A stretch of DNA of 64,000 bases from Strongyloides papillosus (lineage: Eukaryota; Nematoda; Chromadorea; Rhabditida; Strongyloididae): positions 434,001 through 498,000 of the forward strand of contig SRSI01000027.1 in NCBI GenBank assembly GCA_005656395.1, written 5' to 3'. The translations under genes were made by a program, and so were the position numbers. Every line of letters begins with the position of its first letter. The stretch's first letter is position 1. Below, one piece after another: positions 38,443 through 49,531 of this stretch. The notes under the pieces are model-generated. The model did no database searches, was not told the DNA's origin, and saw only the letters and a program-made list of their open reading frames with translations.

Positions 38443-40188
38443 ATGTCTTCCTTTCTTACATTAACTACAGAATATGATATTACAGAAAATGACATGTTCA
38501 ATAATTCAAATGCTATTGATCAGTTATTTTTTAAAAAATTATGTTTTAAACTTGAAGAATCTGGAGAATTTATAAAAAGATTTGAAGAAGAAAAAAGAAG
38601 AAATTTTAAGTTGGCAATGGCTGAAAAAATATTACTTGAAAAAAGAGGTGATGAAAGAATATTAAAATTTAATGAAAAAGGATATAATACTATTTTTTAC
38701 CGAACATTGTATAATATTTATTCATTGGTATTATGTGATAATGATCGTAAAAAAAAATATTGTATGGATGGATTTATAAACATTGCTGAAAGAGTTTTAG
38801 GTCTTGTAAATTTTAAAATAGATAAAAATAAACTTCAACAAATATATAATAAAGCAACAAGTCGTTTAAAACTTAAAAATGTTAGGGAATGTAGCAAAGA
38901 AAATGTTATTATAAAAGTAAGTCCATATTTAAAATTTATTATTATGTTATATATAACTAGTGTGTTTCTGTTAATACAAACGCATACTTTTTTTAATTCT
39001 TAATTTGGTATTTTAAGACAAAAATTTATTTCCTTGTTATTTAAAAAATAGTCATATATTCATTTTAAAATAATACACGTAGAAAAGATCATTTTTCGTC
39101 TTCTTTAAAACATAAATCGTTTTAAAAAACAATTTTTCATCCTTATCTAATTTTTTATATAAAAAATTAGAATATTACTAAAAATTTTAAGCATAATTTC
39201 AAGAAATTTAGTAAATTTTAAGCACGTTTAATTTGATATTGAAGATTTTGTTAGAAAGTTTTCTTAAAACATGTATAGAAAAAAGTAATTGTTTTGAAAT
39301 TTGTAAACATTTAAACAAAAAAAATTTTTGCTCGACTATTATGATAAATATATATTTATATTTCGGTGTCTATCATAATATATTTTTTTAATAAAATAAG
39401 AAAGTTGTGTGTTTCATTTTTTTGGAGGAAAAAAATCATAGGAGTTAATATTATCCTGTAGGAAGGAGAAATATTTTTTTATTTGTGTAATGAATTTATG
39501 ACGATGAAATACATTTTATAAAAATAAAATTCATTAATATTATTAAAATAAATTGTTAAAAAACTGTTGTTTATAGGAATTCTTAAAAGAAATTTCGGAA
39601 ATAAAAAATGGAATTGATTTTTCAATAAAAATATTTTATGAATCAAGTAAAAGAGATTTTTTTATAACTCATTTTGATGCTCTTTTTGAAGAAAAATTAT
39701 CATGTTGTCAAAAAAAAAATGTGTTTGTTTTCAATGTAGAAAGTTTAGAAACATCATTGAGAATGATAAATAATTTTTATAGAACATTAAATTCTAACAA
39801 AGAAAAAGAATTTCCACTAATAGATGTTAATGAGATTAGTTTGAATTATGTATTTCAAAAATATTTAATAGATATTCCAATAATACCTTATTATGATATT
39901 ACACAAACATTCAACGGGATTGCTTATGAAGGAAATATTGAAAGAACATATTGTTTATTCATTGGAACTGTTGTAATTTTTAAACATAAAAATTTGATAA
40001 CAATACTTAGATATTTTATGATGTTACAAGTTATTATGCCACATTTACCTTTGTTTGGTAGTTCAAAATATCTTTATCAAGCATTAATGTATTTATGTGG
40101 AGCCCCTGAAAAATTCTGTGGAAAAAAAAGAACAAATCTATCTACAAATGTGTCCTTACTATGTTCGAAAATAAAGGAATCATCTTAA
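38443..40188 (+). CDS. Unrecognised two-exon element protein, 361 residues
   Basis: Exon 1 is 38443–38916 and exon 2 is 39577–40188; the GTAAGT donor after codon 158 and the TTTATAG acceptor preserve the frame. The first ~150 residues are rich in charged helices (FIKRFEEEKRRNFKLAMAEK; KLQQIYNKATSRLKLKN). The middle and C-terminal parts are mixed, with a Cys pair (LSCCQKKN) and a conserved-looking block (MPHLPLFGSS, then CGAPEKFCGKK). No family recognised and no transmembrane or signal segment is convincing. It sits between a repeat end and the kinase gene on the same strand. Intron, clean frames and position argue for a real element-encoded protein. Confidence 0.6.
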
Positions 40189-40686
40189 AAACTTTATAAA
40201 TTTCATATTAAAATTGTTAAATTGTTGTATTAGTTTAGAAATGTCATGATATAAAATATTGTTATTTTATGATAGAAATAATTTAAAATTATATTTTTTA
40301 AATTATTTGTATTTGAAATAATTAATATTATAATCTTTAGTTAAGTATAAATATACAATTGTCAATAATATATCGTTATTACTACATAAAAAATATTTTA
40401 ATAATGTATACATTTCCTTTTTTGTATGTCATTGATATTATTCTGGTAAAAATTGAATGTCCTTAGAAAATTTTCACATAGCAAATTTTTTTAGATTTTC
40501 AAACAATAGTATAAAATTGTCATCGATCAGCTAAAACAAATTTGAATTTTTCAAGTAAAATAATTATATTATATTAAAATTAGCACTTTAATTTATGAAA
40601 TAAATAATAAAATAATTTTAAATATGACACATTTTTTAATAGAACAATAATTGAATTTAAAAAATTTTGTTACTACCAATAAGAAA

Positions 40687-42150
40687 ATGATATCTACTAT
40701 GATAAAAAGCAATATTACAAATTTGGACAAAAAAATTATCCAATATGTTGATGGATTTCAATTTAGTATTAATACAAAAAAGTTTAAAGTAATTGAAAAA
40801 ATTGGAGAAGGGGGACATGGATGCATATATAAAGGAATACTAATAGAGGACAAAAATACAAAAGATGTTGCAATAAAAGTAGAATCAAATATAAATTCAT
40901 ATTTAATGAATGAAATTAATGTTTACAAAGAAATTTTAAATTTAAAATTATTAAATAGAAATTTTAAAAATGAATTTAAACCATTCATTGACTTTATTAC
41001 TTTTGGGGCATTCCAATGTAATAATTTCAAATATTTAGTTACTGAGTATTGTCCTGAAAGTTTTGCAGATTATAGAAAAAGAATGAAAAATTCAAAAAGT
41101 GATATTTATAATGACAATATTTCTGTATGCATTAACGTTGTAAAAGGTTTGGATTATCTTTATTCACATTATTATGTTCATAATGATATAAAAGATTCTA
41201 ATTTGCTTTTTTCTGTATTCGGAATGCCAAATACAACAAAACTTATAGATTTTGGACTTTGTAAAATAATTTCAAGCAAAAAAAGTAATAAAATAGTTGG
41301 AACTATCATATTTATGAGCAGAGATGCACACGTTGGTATATACAATTACACAAATGATTTAGAATCGCTTATTTTTAACTTGCTTTTTTGGATGGATTAC
41401 AAGTTACCATGGATAGATTTAACAGACATTAATAGCATAGTAGAAATAAAAAATTTTTTTATAAATTCCTTTAATTCATTTATTGAAAATGAATTTAATA
41501 ACAATTACAAAATTTTTATTTCATTATTATTTAATCATTTAAAGGAGGCTAAATTAGAAGGATCACCTAAATACAAATGTTTAAAAACATTATTCACTCA
41601 AGAGTTAAATAATCAAATAAAAAATAAGAAACCTTGTTCATTCAATCTATCAAAAAATTTTGAAAAAATCAAACCAGATAAAAATCCAAATTTTAAGCTT
41701 TATAATTTTGCTTCAAATTTTAGTGAATTATTAACATTTCGTAAAGAAAATCAATATAATTTACAAGTGGCATTTTTTAATTATGAAGTTAATACAATTC
41801 GTGGTTTTAGTTATTCATATTTATATAGAAATAAACTGGGTCATACACATTCAAAAAAGCTTAAGTGGAACACTAGTTCTATAAAATCACTTGTATCTGG
41901 TCTTAGATATTTTATGAATGTTGTTATTTCGTTGAATATCAAAGAATTTGTATTATATACAATAAATAAATCATTTTTTAATTGCTTCAATACTTCAAAT
42001 AAGAATAACAATATATTAAGAATGGATAAAGAGATAAAAAAACTACTTTATAAGTATAAAATTCATGTTGTATTATTAAATGAAAACTTGAAAGATAAAT
42101 TAGAAATTATGAAACTTGCTGTTGCAAAAGCACAAGAATTAAAAGAATAA
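40687..42150 (+). CDS. VRK/CK1-like protein kinase fused to an RNase H-like domain
   Basis: First ATG at 40687 gives 487 residues. The kinase domain spans ~20–300: glycine loop IGEGGHGCIY (39–48), VAIK lysine (64), HNDIKDSN catalytic loop (Asp at 167), LIDFGLC (DFG at 188–190), and GTIIFMSRDAHVG, which matches the GT-x-x-x-x-S-x-D-A-H-x-G segment of VRK kinases; NDLESL and KLPW follow as in VRK/CK1/TTBK. All key catalytic residues are present, with HRD as HND. After a linker, residues ~357–487 follow the strand-helix order of RNase H: VAFFNYEVNT (strand 1), SIKSLVSGLRYFMN (helix A), EFVLYTINKSF (strand 4), IHVVLLN, and a final AKAQEL helix. The catalytic D-E-D positions are replaced, so this part is probably structural or binding. 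The kinase is likely active. Its last ~25 codons are duplicated inverted near 36.7 kb. Confidence 0.8.
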   Translation: MISTMIKSNITNLDKKIIQYVDGFQFSINTKKFKVIEKIGEGGHGCIYKGILIEDKNTKDVAIKVESNINSYLMNEINVYKEILNLKLLNRNFKNEFKPFIDFITFGAFQCNNFKYLVTEYCPESFADYRKRMKNSKSDIYNDNISVCINVVKGLDYLYSHYYVHNDIKDSNLLFSVFGMPNTTKLIDFGLCKIISSKKSNKIVGTIIFMSRDAHVGIYNYTNDLESLIFNLLFWMDYKLPWIDLTDINSIVEIKNFFINSFNSFIENEFNNNYKIFISLLFNHLKEAKLEGSPKYKCLKTLFTQELNNQIKNKKPCSFNLSKNFEKIKPDKNPNFKLYNFASNFSELLTFRKENQYNLQVAFFNYEVNTIRGFSYSYLYRNKLGHTHSKKLKWNTSSIKSLVSGLRYFMNVVISLNIKEFVLYTINKSFFNCFNTSNKNNNILRMDKEIKKLLYKYKIHVVLLNENLKDKLEIMKLAVAKAQELKE

Positions 42151-43185
42151 TTAATTGTACACTTCGCATTTTTTATGCTCATTTTCTAAGTTGTCTAAAT
42201 AAGCATACTATATAACTATTATTTTTAATAATTAAAAATATCGCTTATTTAAATTTTACTGATTATAAATTAAATGACATTTGTAAATATTCTTTTTTAT
42301 TTCTACTTCATTTACACGATAAATCAGTTCACGTTTGTCTGTTCTATTGCAATAAAAACTAATTCCTAAAGATATGGATATGACTTGTTTATGTTATGTT
42401 GATACTTTTCAACGCAGCAAAGAATTAGCCTTAACTGTTGACAGTTTAATTGATCAGTATTTAGATCAAAATAATTTTAATATTAAACAAAGAAATGGAT
42501 TTATTAAAGTTATAGAAACAATTTTTATTGAATCAAAAATAAAAGTTTTGATAGAATGTTTGGATCATATGATAATTCGAAAACACTTTTTCAAAAAAAA
42601 AATTGAAAGAATACCGTTAATCTCAGCTAAAGTTGGTTATAAGAGGCCTAAAATGAGCGATGTAGATACATCAGCTTACATTATTAATATTGAAAAAGAC
42701 ATGATAAATTATTTAAAAAAAATAAATTTAAGCAATGAAATTATCAACTTAAAAGTTTGATTATACATAGACGATTTTTCTAGTACAAATAGTTTAGGAT
42801 CATATCGGTAATTTTAATACTTTATAAAAAATGATTAAATAATTTTAGCGAACGAGCAATGTTTACTCATTTAGCTTATAGATTTATTAATATAAAATCA
42901 TTAGTATCATCTGAACTAAAAAATTACAGAAGTATATGTGCCGTGCAATCCATTTATTCTAAAGTTAGTGGTTTTAAAGAAATTTTGAAAGCTATAATAA
43001 ATAAAATTAACACAAAAATAATTGTCAACAACATTGAACGCACTGTTTCTGTTGATTTACTTATAGCTGATAATTATTGTTATCATCAGATATTTAATGT
43101 TGTGTTAAATTTTAAAGGCAATTGCAAGAAACAAAATTGCAGAGCATGCACCAGTAAGTTACACTAATGTAAATATTATTTCTAA
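42065..43185. repeat. Right arm of 1.12-kb near-identical inverted repeat
   Basis: Complement of 35641–36762. It spans the end of the kinase gene, the 224-bp spacer, and exons 1–2 of the second NPLGS-type gene copy. Confidence 0.85.
42374..43152 (+). pseudogene. Truncated second copy of the NPLGS-type gene (exons 1–2)
   Basis: It is nearly identical to exons 1–2 of the gene at 33559–36452, with the same intron (about 42808–42848). Two differences matter: Met-to-Ile near residue 83, and GGA-to-TGA at codon 129, which stops translation two residues before the conserved Y-I-D-D-F block. The exon-2 donor (GTAAGTT) is present at 43153, but exons 3–5 are missing: within ~40 bp the sequence switches to the 3' flank of the opposite-strand gene. 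It follows the kinase gene by 224 bp on the same strand, which shows the original gene order. Confidence 0.8.
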
Positions 43186-43250
43186 CACATGAATGAAGAA
43201 AAAAGATCAAATAAAACAATTTTAATTTTTCGTAAAAAATCTATAAATAT

Positions 43251-44511
43251 TTAATATTCATTATCGTTAAAAAATTCTTTGTAAGCACTATAATCTTTTA
43301 ATTCAGTTTTAGATAAATTTAAATCATAGAAATATCCTGCTTCCTCAAGAAAATTATTTGTTAATTTAATTACAAATTCAGATTTGCAAATAGTAAATTT
43401 AATGTTTAAATTTTTTAAACATTTTTCAAATTTTATCATTTCTTTTTTCAAGTTTTCAGATACAAGCATATCTATGTAATTATAACTTATTTTTCTTTTT
43501 GCCATGAGTTCAGCTATTGTATTATCTGTTATCATATAAATTATATTGCTATCATTTGTTATAATATTATCATCTAAAAATTCTGACAGCTTCATGAACA
43601 ATCCAGACAGTGCCTTTGTTGAAGAAAGATGTGCCATCATTTCATTTGTATATTTAATTTTACTACTCCAAATATTATTTTTATTTAAAAGTACGTAAGA
43701 AGCAACATTATTGGTAGCATTTGATGTTACAATTAAGGAAGTATTTAAATTTTCAAAAGCATTATTTATAATAGAACATTTAACAAATGAATAATCCATA
43801 ATTATTTTTGTTTGAACGAGATTTTTTTCTTTAAATATTTCTAATGCCATTTTATTTTGATCAAACAAATTATAGTTTATAACGTTTCCAATAATAATAT
43901 CTTCTAATTCATCAATTTTTATATTTTTACACTTTTTTTGTATAGTTATTTCATCAATATTCATTTTTCTTTTAATGTTAGTAAAATGTTTTATTTGTTG
44001 ATTGTCATTATCCATTCCTAAAACATCATTACCAACAATTGTTTTCTTTTTTATTAAGCTTTCATTTTGATTAGTTTTAAAATTATCATTTTTTTCGTCA
44101 TAATAATACAAAACCTTAGATTGTTTGTCATCTTTTTCTGTAAGCAATGTGTTATCTGAATATGTGCTATTATCATCAATCAGAATGTTAAATGATTCGT
44201 TGCCTAAATGTTAATTGATTATAAATTTTATAAATATTTTATTTTATACCTTTGTTAACAACATTCTCTTTGATGATATTTTTTGCTGTACCACTCATTT
44301 TTTCACAAACTCTTTCTTTTCTATTTTCTATCATCTGACTATTATTATTACCTAAAAATGATATTGTCTCTAATGTTGAATAATGTTCAGTCGGTGAATT
44401 TGAAGTAACATCTTGGAAATTTATTTGATCAGCAAGTTGATTTTGTACTTCTAACTTATCTCCTTTGTTGGAAAAAATGTAACTTAACAATTTTTTAGAT
44501 ATTTGAGACAT
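43251..44511 (-). CDS. Two-exon gene, 404 residues, with RNase H-like C-terminal domain
   Basis: Exon 1 is 44511–44250 and exon 2 is 44203–43251; donor GTATAA and acceptor TTTAG keep the frame exactly (1,215 nt). The N-terminal half is hydrophilic and Asn/Lys/Asp-rich, probably disordered, with a basic stretch (NIKRKMNIDE ... IQKKCKN) that could be a nuclear-localisation signal. The last ~170 residues read like an RNase H fold: TSLIVTSNATNNVASYVLL (strands 1–2), HLSSTKALSGLFMKLSEFL (helix A), NIIYMITDNTIAELM (strand 4 with the usual TD), a long helix, LNIKFTICKS, and FLEEAGYF at the end. Only the TDN acid is kept, so catalysis is doubtful. The terminal LKDYSAYKEFFNDNEY tag recurs in the chimeric frame at 32.7 kb. 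Family not recognised. Confidence 0.65.
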
Positions 44512-44641
44512 TTGGAGTATATTAAAAAAAATATTTAAAATAGAGAAATTTTATAAGTAATATTACAACAATAATTTAAATTTTATTATGGATACAAAAA
44601 TTTTGGGTAAGGTACATTGACCTCATTGAGAAGAAATTACA

Positions 44642-45700
44642 CACTACACTTAGGAAAATTTACACAAAAAAGAATCTTTTTGTCATTATTTTTAGTCCCC
44701 CAAAATAAAATTGCATAAATGTTGTTCAATTTTGAATATGTGAATTACGATCTTATCATTTTGTCGCAGATCTTAAAATATTTATGCTTTTTTTGCAGTA
44801 TTTTTTCTTAAACAGATTATAAATTTTTATTGTTTGTCAGATAGAATTAAAAATATTGAATTTTTTTTCAATAATACATAAAATATCTAATACATTCAGA
44901 TAAGCATTACCTAGAATTTAGTTCTAGACATTTTAAGTTAACATATTATAGATAATTCCTATATTTAATATATAACGAAGAGAGATGGAAAATTATTTTT
45001 GTTATTAAAACTTTTATCTATCTTAATACATGTAACTTTTTACATCGATTCTTTAATATTATTAATGTTTAAAAAAAACGAAAATGAAAACTAATCTATA
45101 CTTTGAATTTCTATCATATTTGATAACATAAAACCAGCATTTGATACTAATTAGAAGTTTAATTTAAGTACTCTATTTATTTTACTATTTCATTATTAAA
45201 AATTTAAGAAGAGTTATTCAAATATCAAACTATTTTAAAATCATGAAAATATATAATAAATCAATTTTTAAAAAATAGTTATGCATTTTTAACATTTAAA
45301 AAGTTATGTAATATTTTAATACTGATCACAATATTATAAAACATGATAAACATAAAATGTAATTGATAGTTTACAACAGCATTATTATAGAACATAAGAA
45401 TTTTAAGTTTTTTTTGATAGATTTTTCCATAATTGAAAAGAAGGCAAATAGCTTGTCCAAGTGGGACGAACGAAGCAAGCTGCTGCTTGTTAAATATCTA
45501 TCTTTTATCAAATTTCATCTATAAAATATTTTAATATATTTTAAAAATATCATAATTTCAAATAAATATTACAAAATATATCGTAAGAGACAATAATAAA
45601 CATAACTGCCGAATTTTGCGTTTAGGATGGAAAATTATGTGATCGGGACGAAAAATTAAAACTCAGGACGTTTTTTCGTGTAAATTTCTTTGAGTGTAGT
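44642..45700. mobile_element. MITE-like element with CACTACACT ends
   Basis: The left end reads CACTACACTTAGGAAAATTTACACAAAAAA; the complement of the right end reads ACTACACTCAAAGAAATTTACACGAAAAAA. A second shared block (TTTTTAGTCCC versus TTTTTCGTCCC) lies ~50 bp in. There is no gene inside. Its left 260 bp is repeated inverted at 38183–38440. A hairpin-like GC-richer patch (GCTTGTCCAAGTGGGACGAAC) is at about 45450. Superfamily uncertain: the CACTA-like start could be coincidence. Confidence 0.55.
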
Positions 45701-45703
45701 CAT

Positions 45704-48700
45704 GAAAATATTAAATTTAAATTCATTCTTTTTGAAAACGTATATATACCTTTTTGGATTATAGAAAATGTGCAAAAGAAAAAAGTTTTTCTTGATAATA
45801 TATTAATATTTAATATTAATAAAATTATTTGTTGTCCTTGTACAATAAAATCATTAATTAGTCAAGAAGGAGACCTATAATTAATATTGCTTACTAATAA
45901 TTATTTTTGAATAATGCAAAATAATTATTATGAATACATGTATCCTTTAGAATATTTTCATTGCTTGAGAAAAAATAACTTATTTTTTGATATTTTGTTT
46001 ATTTGAAAGCTTAACTTTTTTTTATACAAAATATTTTAAGATTGTTATTAGAGGCCAAGTTTTAAAGAAAGCTTAAGAGATTTATATTAACGTAGATAAA
46101 AATCTATACCCCTTTATTTGAAAGATTTAAATTTTACTTGTTATGAATAATCGTAACGCTTACATTTTATACTTTTTATGAAGTTATTACTATTTAATAA
46201 AATAATTTGATTTCTTAATGTATTCCAATAATCATTAATAAAATCAATTCTAGAAATTTTAGAGAACATTATTCATTTTCGTTCATAGTAAAAAAAGTAA
46301 TGGAGAATAAATTTGTGTAATTATTAAAAAAGTTTTACAATGAACAAAAAGAAAACCACTAAATAATACCGACTAATTAATATTAGTTTTAGAAGATTTA
46401 ATGTTTACTTATATTCATTGTCGAAGATAGCTAAATTTCTATATTTAAAACACAAAAAAACTAAGCATATTTGATTGTATAGTACATTTTTTATCAAAAA
46501 AGTAGGTACATTCAATAGCATTTTACATAATTAGGTTTTACCTATTTTGAGAAGTACATTCTACATCATTTTGCATAAACATCTTACATCTGCATTATTA
46601 ATTACTGAAAAATAAAGCAGAATTTATAATCATCAAAATGAGACAAAATATAGTATGTAGTTTACCTTATTTTGATATGACCTGTTGTTTTAATACCAAT
46701 TGTGACAAATAGTATTTTAAAGATAGTAAATCAAACCGAAATACTTAGATTTTTTGTATTTATGCTAATAAATTTAGAAAATAAAATATCATGGTAAGAA
46801 TATCCATAACTATATCTAAGATTAAATTATAAAAATGAATCTTAGAAATTTTATAATGAGAAGTAAAGATATCATGTAATTCATACTATTATGTCATAGT
46901 ATAAAATTCATAATTAATTGTATTAACTATTACCACGAGATAGTTTTTTTAAAATTTTTATTGATGCTAGTATAAATCTTTCTAACTTTTTTTAAAATTT
47001 AATTTCTTATAACGACCTTAAAATATGTTGTATAAAGGAAGTAAGGCTATCAAATAAGCAAAAAATCAAAAATTAAATTATTTGTACTCAAACAATGAAA
47101 ATAATTTTTCAGGACACACTGTGTTCATAATACTTATTTTGCATTGATCAAAATTACTTATTAGTAGTCAATATTAATTAAAAATCTTATTCTTTATTAA
47201 TGGTAGTATCTCAAAAGTACAATAACAATGTCGACTAATGATAAATGTTATTTATTGTCATGCAGAACTTTTTTCTTCTACACATTTTCAATAATTTAAA
47301 ATGTACATATTAGTCTTCAAACGAGCTGATTTCAAATTTAATATTTTAATGATTAGGAATTTTCCATCTTTTACAATTTCGTGTAACAAAATATATTTAG
47401 AATATGATCTTTCAAAATTTACTGGTGCCTAAGAAGTGCTCAAAAATGGAAAAGAATTATATATTTTACCATACTTTAATAAATTAATTTTTCAGGTACG
47501 CGATCATAGTTGGAAACATCTAGAAAACATAAAAATGTGCAGAGTTGAGGTATGAACATAATATTTCATATATGGTGATATGCCACCTAAGAGTATTGTT
47601 TAAGTACATCAAATGTGGATTCTAGATTTTTGCTTGTCCCACATGTTTAAGGTTAGTCGATTTTCTCAAGAAACACGTTTTTAAATAATTAATTTACAAT
47701 TTTTTCTATATAGTAGTTTGAATATTATTTCTATTGTATAATATTTTTTAATTAGTAAATAAATAGTCAGTTAAATTATCTAATTTTAGAGATAATATAT
47801 TGTATTTATATTTTTATTGTGGTTATATGAATACTTACGACTTCTGAAATATGCAAGACCTCTTATTTAAATCTCTCTAACCTTATTTATAGTCACTCTA
47901 TTTTATACAATTTATCATAACACTACTTTTTTAATTTTTATATATGAGAAGATTTTATAAATATAACAAGGTAGTACTTCATATCCACTGAATTATAAAT
48001 CTATTTAAAACAGTTATATTCCATGTGGATATATAATTTACAAATAAATTATTTGAGCATTTAAATTATCAAATACTAGGTAAAGAACATTATCTTAACA
48101 TTAAAATGGTTAAAATTCTAATTGGCTCACAACATTTTGGGGGATTAAATTTTTTTTTATGTTTTTTCAATCAGAGGCTCCATATACCATGATGGACATA
48201 CATATCAAAGATGAAAGCTATTGGACAAGTTTGAAGTTTATAAAACAAGTCCGGATTTTCATTTCCTGAATTTCATGAAATCCATGGACACTCTAATTTC
48301 TTGAAAACAACCTCAAGAAGTCTAAAAAACTTCTATATATGTATATTTGAGTTCATATAACACAAAATTGAATTATTTTAGAAAAATATATTTGGCCAAC
48401 AATTATCGAAAATTGGACCTCAAGATTTAGACCCCAAACATATCCCATTAAATTTGCCGTATTCAATTGCATATATCCGAAAATATTTATTTCTGTGAAG
48501 TTAATATTTCTTGATATTGAAACACCTATTTTTAGGATTATCAATTTCAAAAGGCGAATTTTGTTATATATGTATTCGGGCATTTTTGCCCATTGCAAAC
48601 ATTAGAATTGATACTTTGCCTAATATTGTCGATTCAATTTTATTATATTTAAAAATTAAAAAAACATTTTTCCAATTTTTGCAATTAAACAATAATTGCA

Positions 48701-48775
48701 TTGTAAATAAATAGCTCAATGCATTGCAATAGGTATTAAAAAAAACAATAAAAATGTCCGAATTTGTTTTTGTGT
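45704..48775. other. AT-rich stretch without genes
   Basis: No credible frame. A few weakly repeated motifs (GTACATTC...CATTTTGCATAA near 46505–46585) resemble the palindromic block at 60.28–60.40 kb. Otherwise nothing recognised. Confidence 0.5.
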
Positions 48776-49222
48776 GTATATACGTAACGGCTAATTTGCT
48801 TTTTTCTGGCCTTGTACTCCTACAACCATTTCCCTGTTTTCGTTAGACAAGTGTTCCATATGCTGGTGTATTTTACAATTTAGAGTAATATATATTATTA
48901 ATAGTAAATTATTTAAATGGTATTTGGATTTATAATTGATTTTAATGGTCTTCTTTTGAAGTAACAGGCACTTTTTTTTTTAAAAAAAATATGTTAAAAT
49001 AAAAATTATTCCTAATAAATAATCAAATTCCTTTTACTAACGTCTATTTTTTATTTCAAAGGGATAGGGGGGGATGTGATAAACGCAGTGCTATCATAAA
49101 CTAAATCCAAAGGAATATAAAAAAAATGCTTATAATATTTCGGATTTTAACCTCCAACAAAATTTAGAAATCGTTGTGAGACCTAGAGCAAAAGCAAATT
49201 AGCTCTTGGTGAACTAACGTGT
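48776..49222. mobile_element. Possible short MITE
   Basis: Arms ACGTAACGGCTAATTTGCTTTT (about 48781–48802) and AAAAGCAAATTAGCTC...GAACTAACGT (about 49191–49219) are inverted relative to each other, enclosing ~400 bp of non-coding DNA. The arms are imperfect and no target duplication was found. Confidence 0.35.
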
Positions 49223-49331
49223 CCCCAAATTATGGTTTCGTTTATTTATTTATACAAATTTTAAACCAAACCTGGTTTATAGGTTTGGTTTATAAACCGG
49301 TTTACGTGGTTTATGGTTTGTCGAAGGTCTA

Positions 49332-49531
49332 AGGGGGAAACTTGATAGAATTTAGATAAATAAAGAATTGGCCAAGTTATGCGTCAATAAGTGATGACAA
49401 TTTTTTTGGCAAAAATTAAAAAGATAGATAAATATTACCTTATTTAAACTTCATAAATATAAGTAGTTATTACTTGCTTATACAGATTTAAGTCTAACTT
49501 AAAAAATGAGACTATTGCGAAGTTTACAGCT
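49332..49531. repeat. Rep-A array, continuation after the hAT insertion
   Basis: It resumes exactly where the copy at 28113 stops (AGGGGGAAACTTGATAG ... GGCCAAGTTAT) and runs to a second break at 49531. Confidence 0.65.

Larger units (their letters stand above)
28114..49331. mobile_element. hAT-type transposon ends enclosing ~21.2 kb
   Basis: The left end reads TAGGGCTTTGATAAACCA; the complement of the right end reads TAGACCTTCGACAAACCA. Both continue into a subterminal block of repeated AAACCAAACCT / AAACCAGGTTT motifs. The flanks are AAGGGGAA (28106–28113) and AGGGGGAA (49332–49339), an 8-bp duplication with one mismatch, the size made by hAT transposases. Joining the flanks restores an uninterrupted Rep-A unit by comparison with the copy at 60.56 kb, which is strong support that both ends belong to one insertion. 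A hAT transposase relic sits just inside the left end. Whether the interior genes moved as cargo or were nested later is not settled. Confidence 0.7.

Noticed and set aside
32020..44902. Polinton/Maverick or integrated DNA virus
   Set aside because: No protein-primed polymerase, integrase, packaging ATPase or capsid-like gene was seen; genes contain introns and match the host base composition.
38183..44902. The 258-bp inverted repeats as true terminal repeats of a 6.7-kb transposon
   Set aside because: Their characteristic CACTACACT ends face inward, and the right copy is part of a separate 1.06-kb element, so they are more likely independent insertions; kept only as a weak possibility.
48353..48714. 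Two short opposite-strand frames
   Set aside because: Overlapping, low-complexity and without recognisable motifs.
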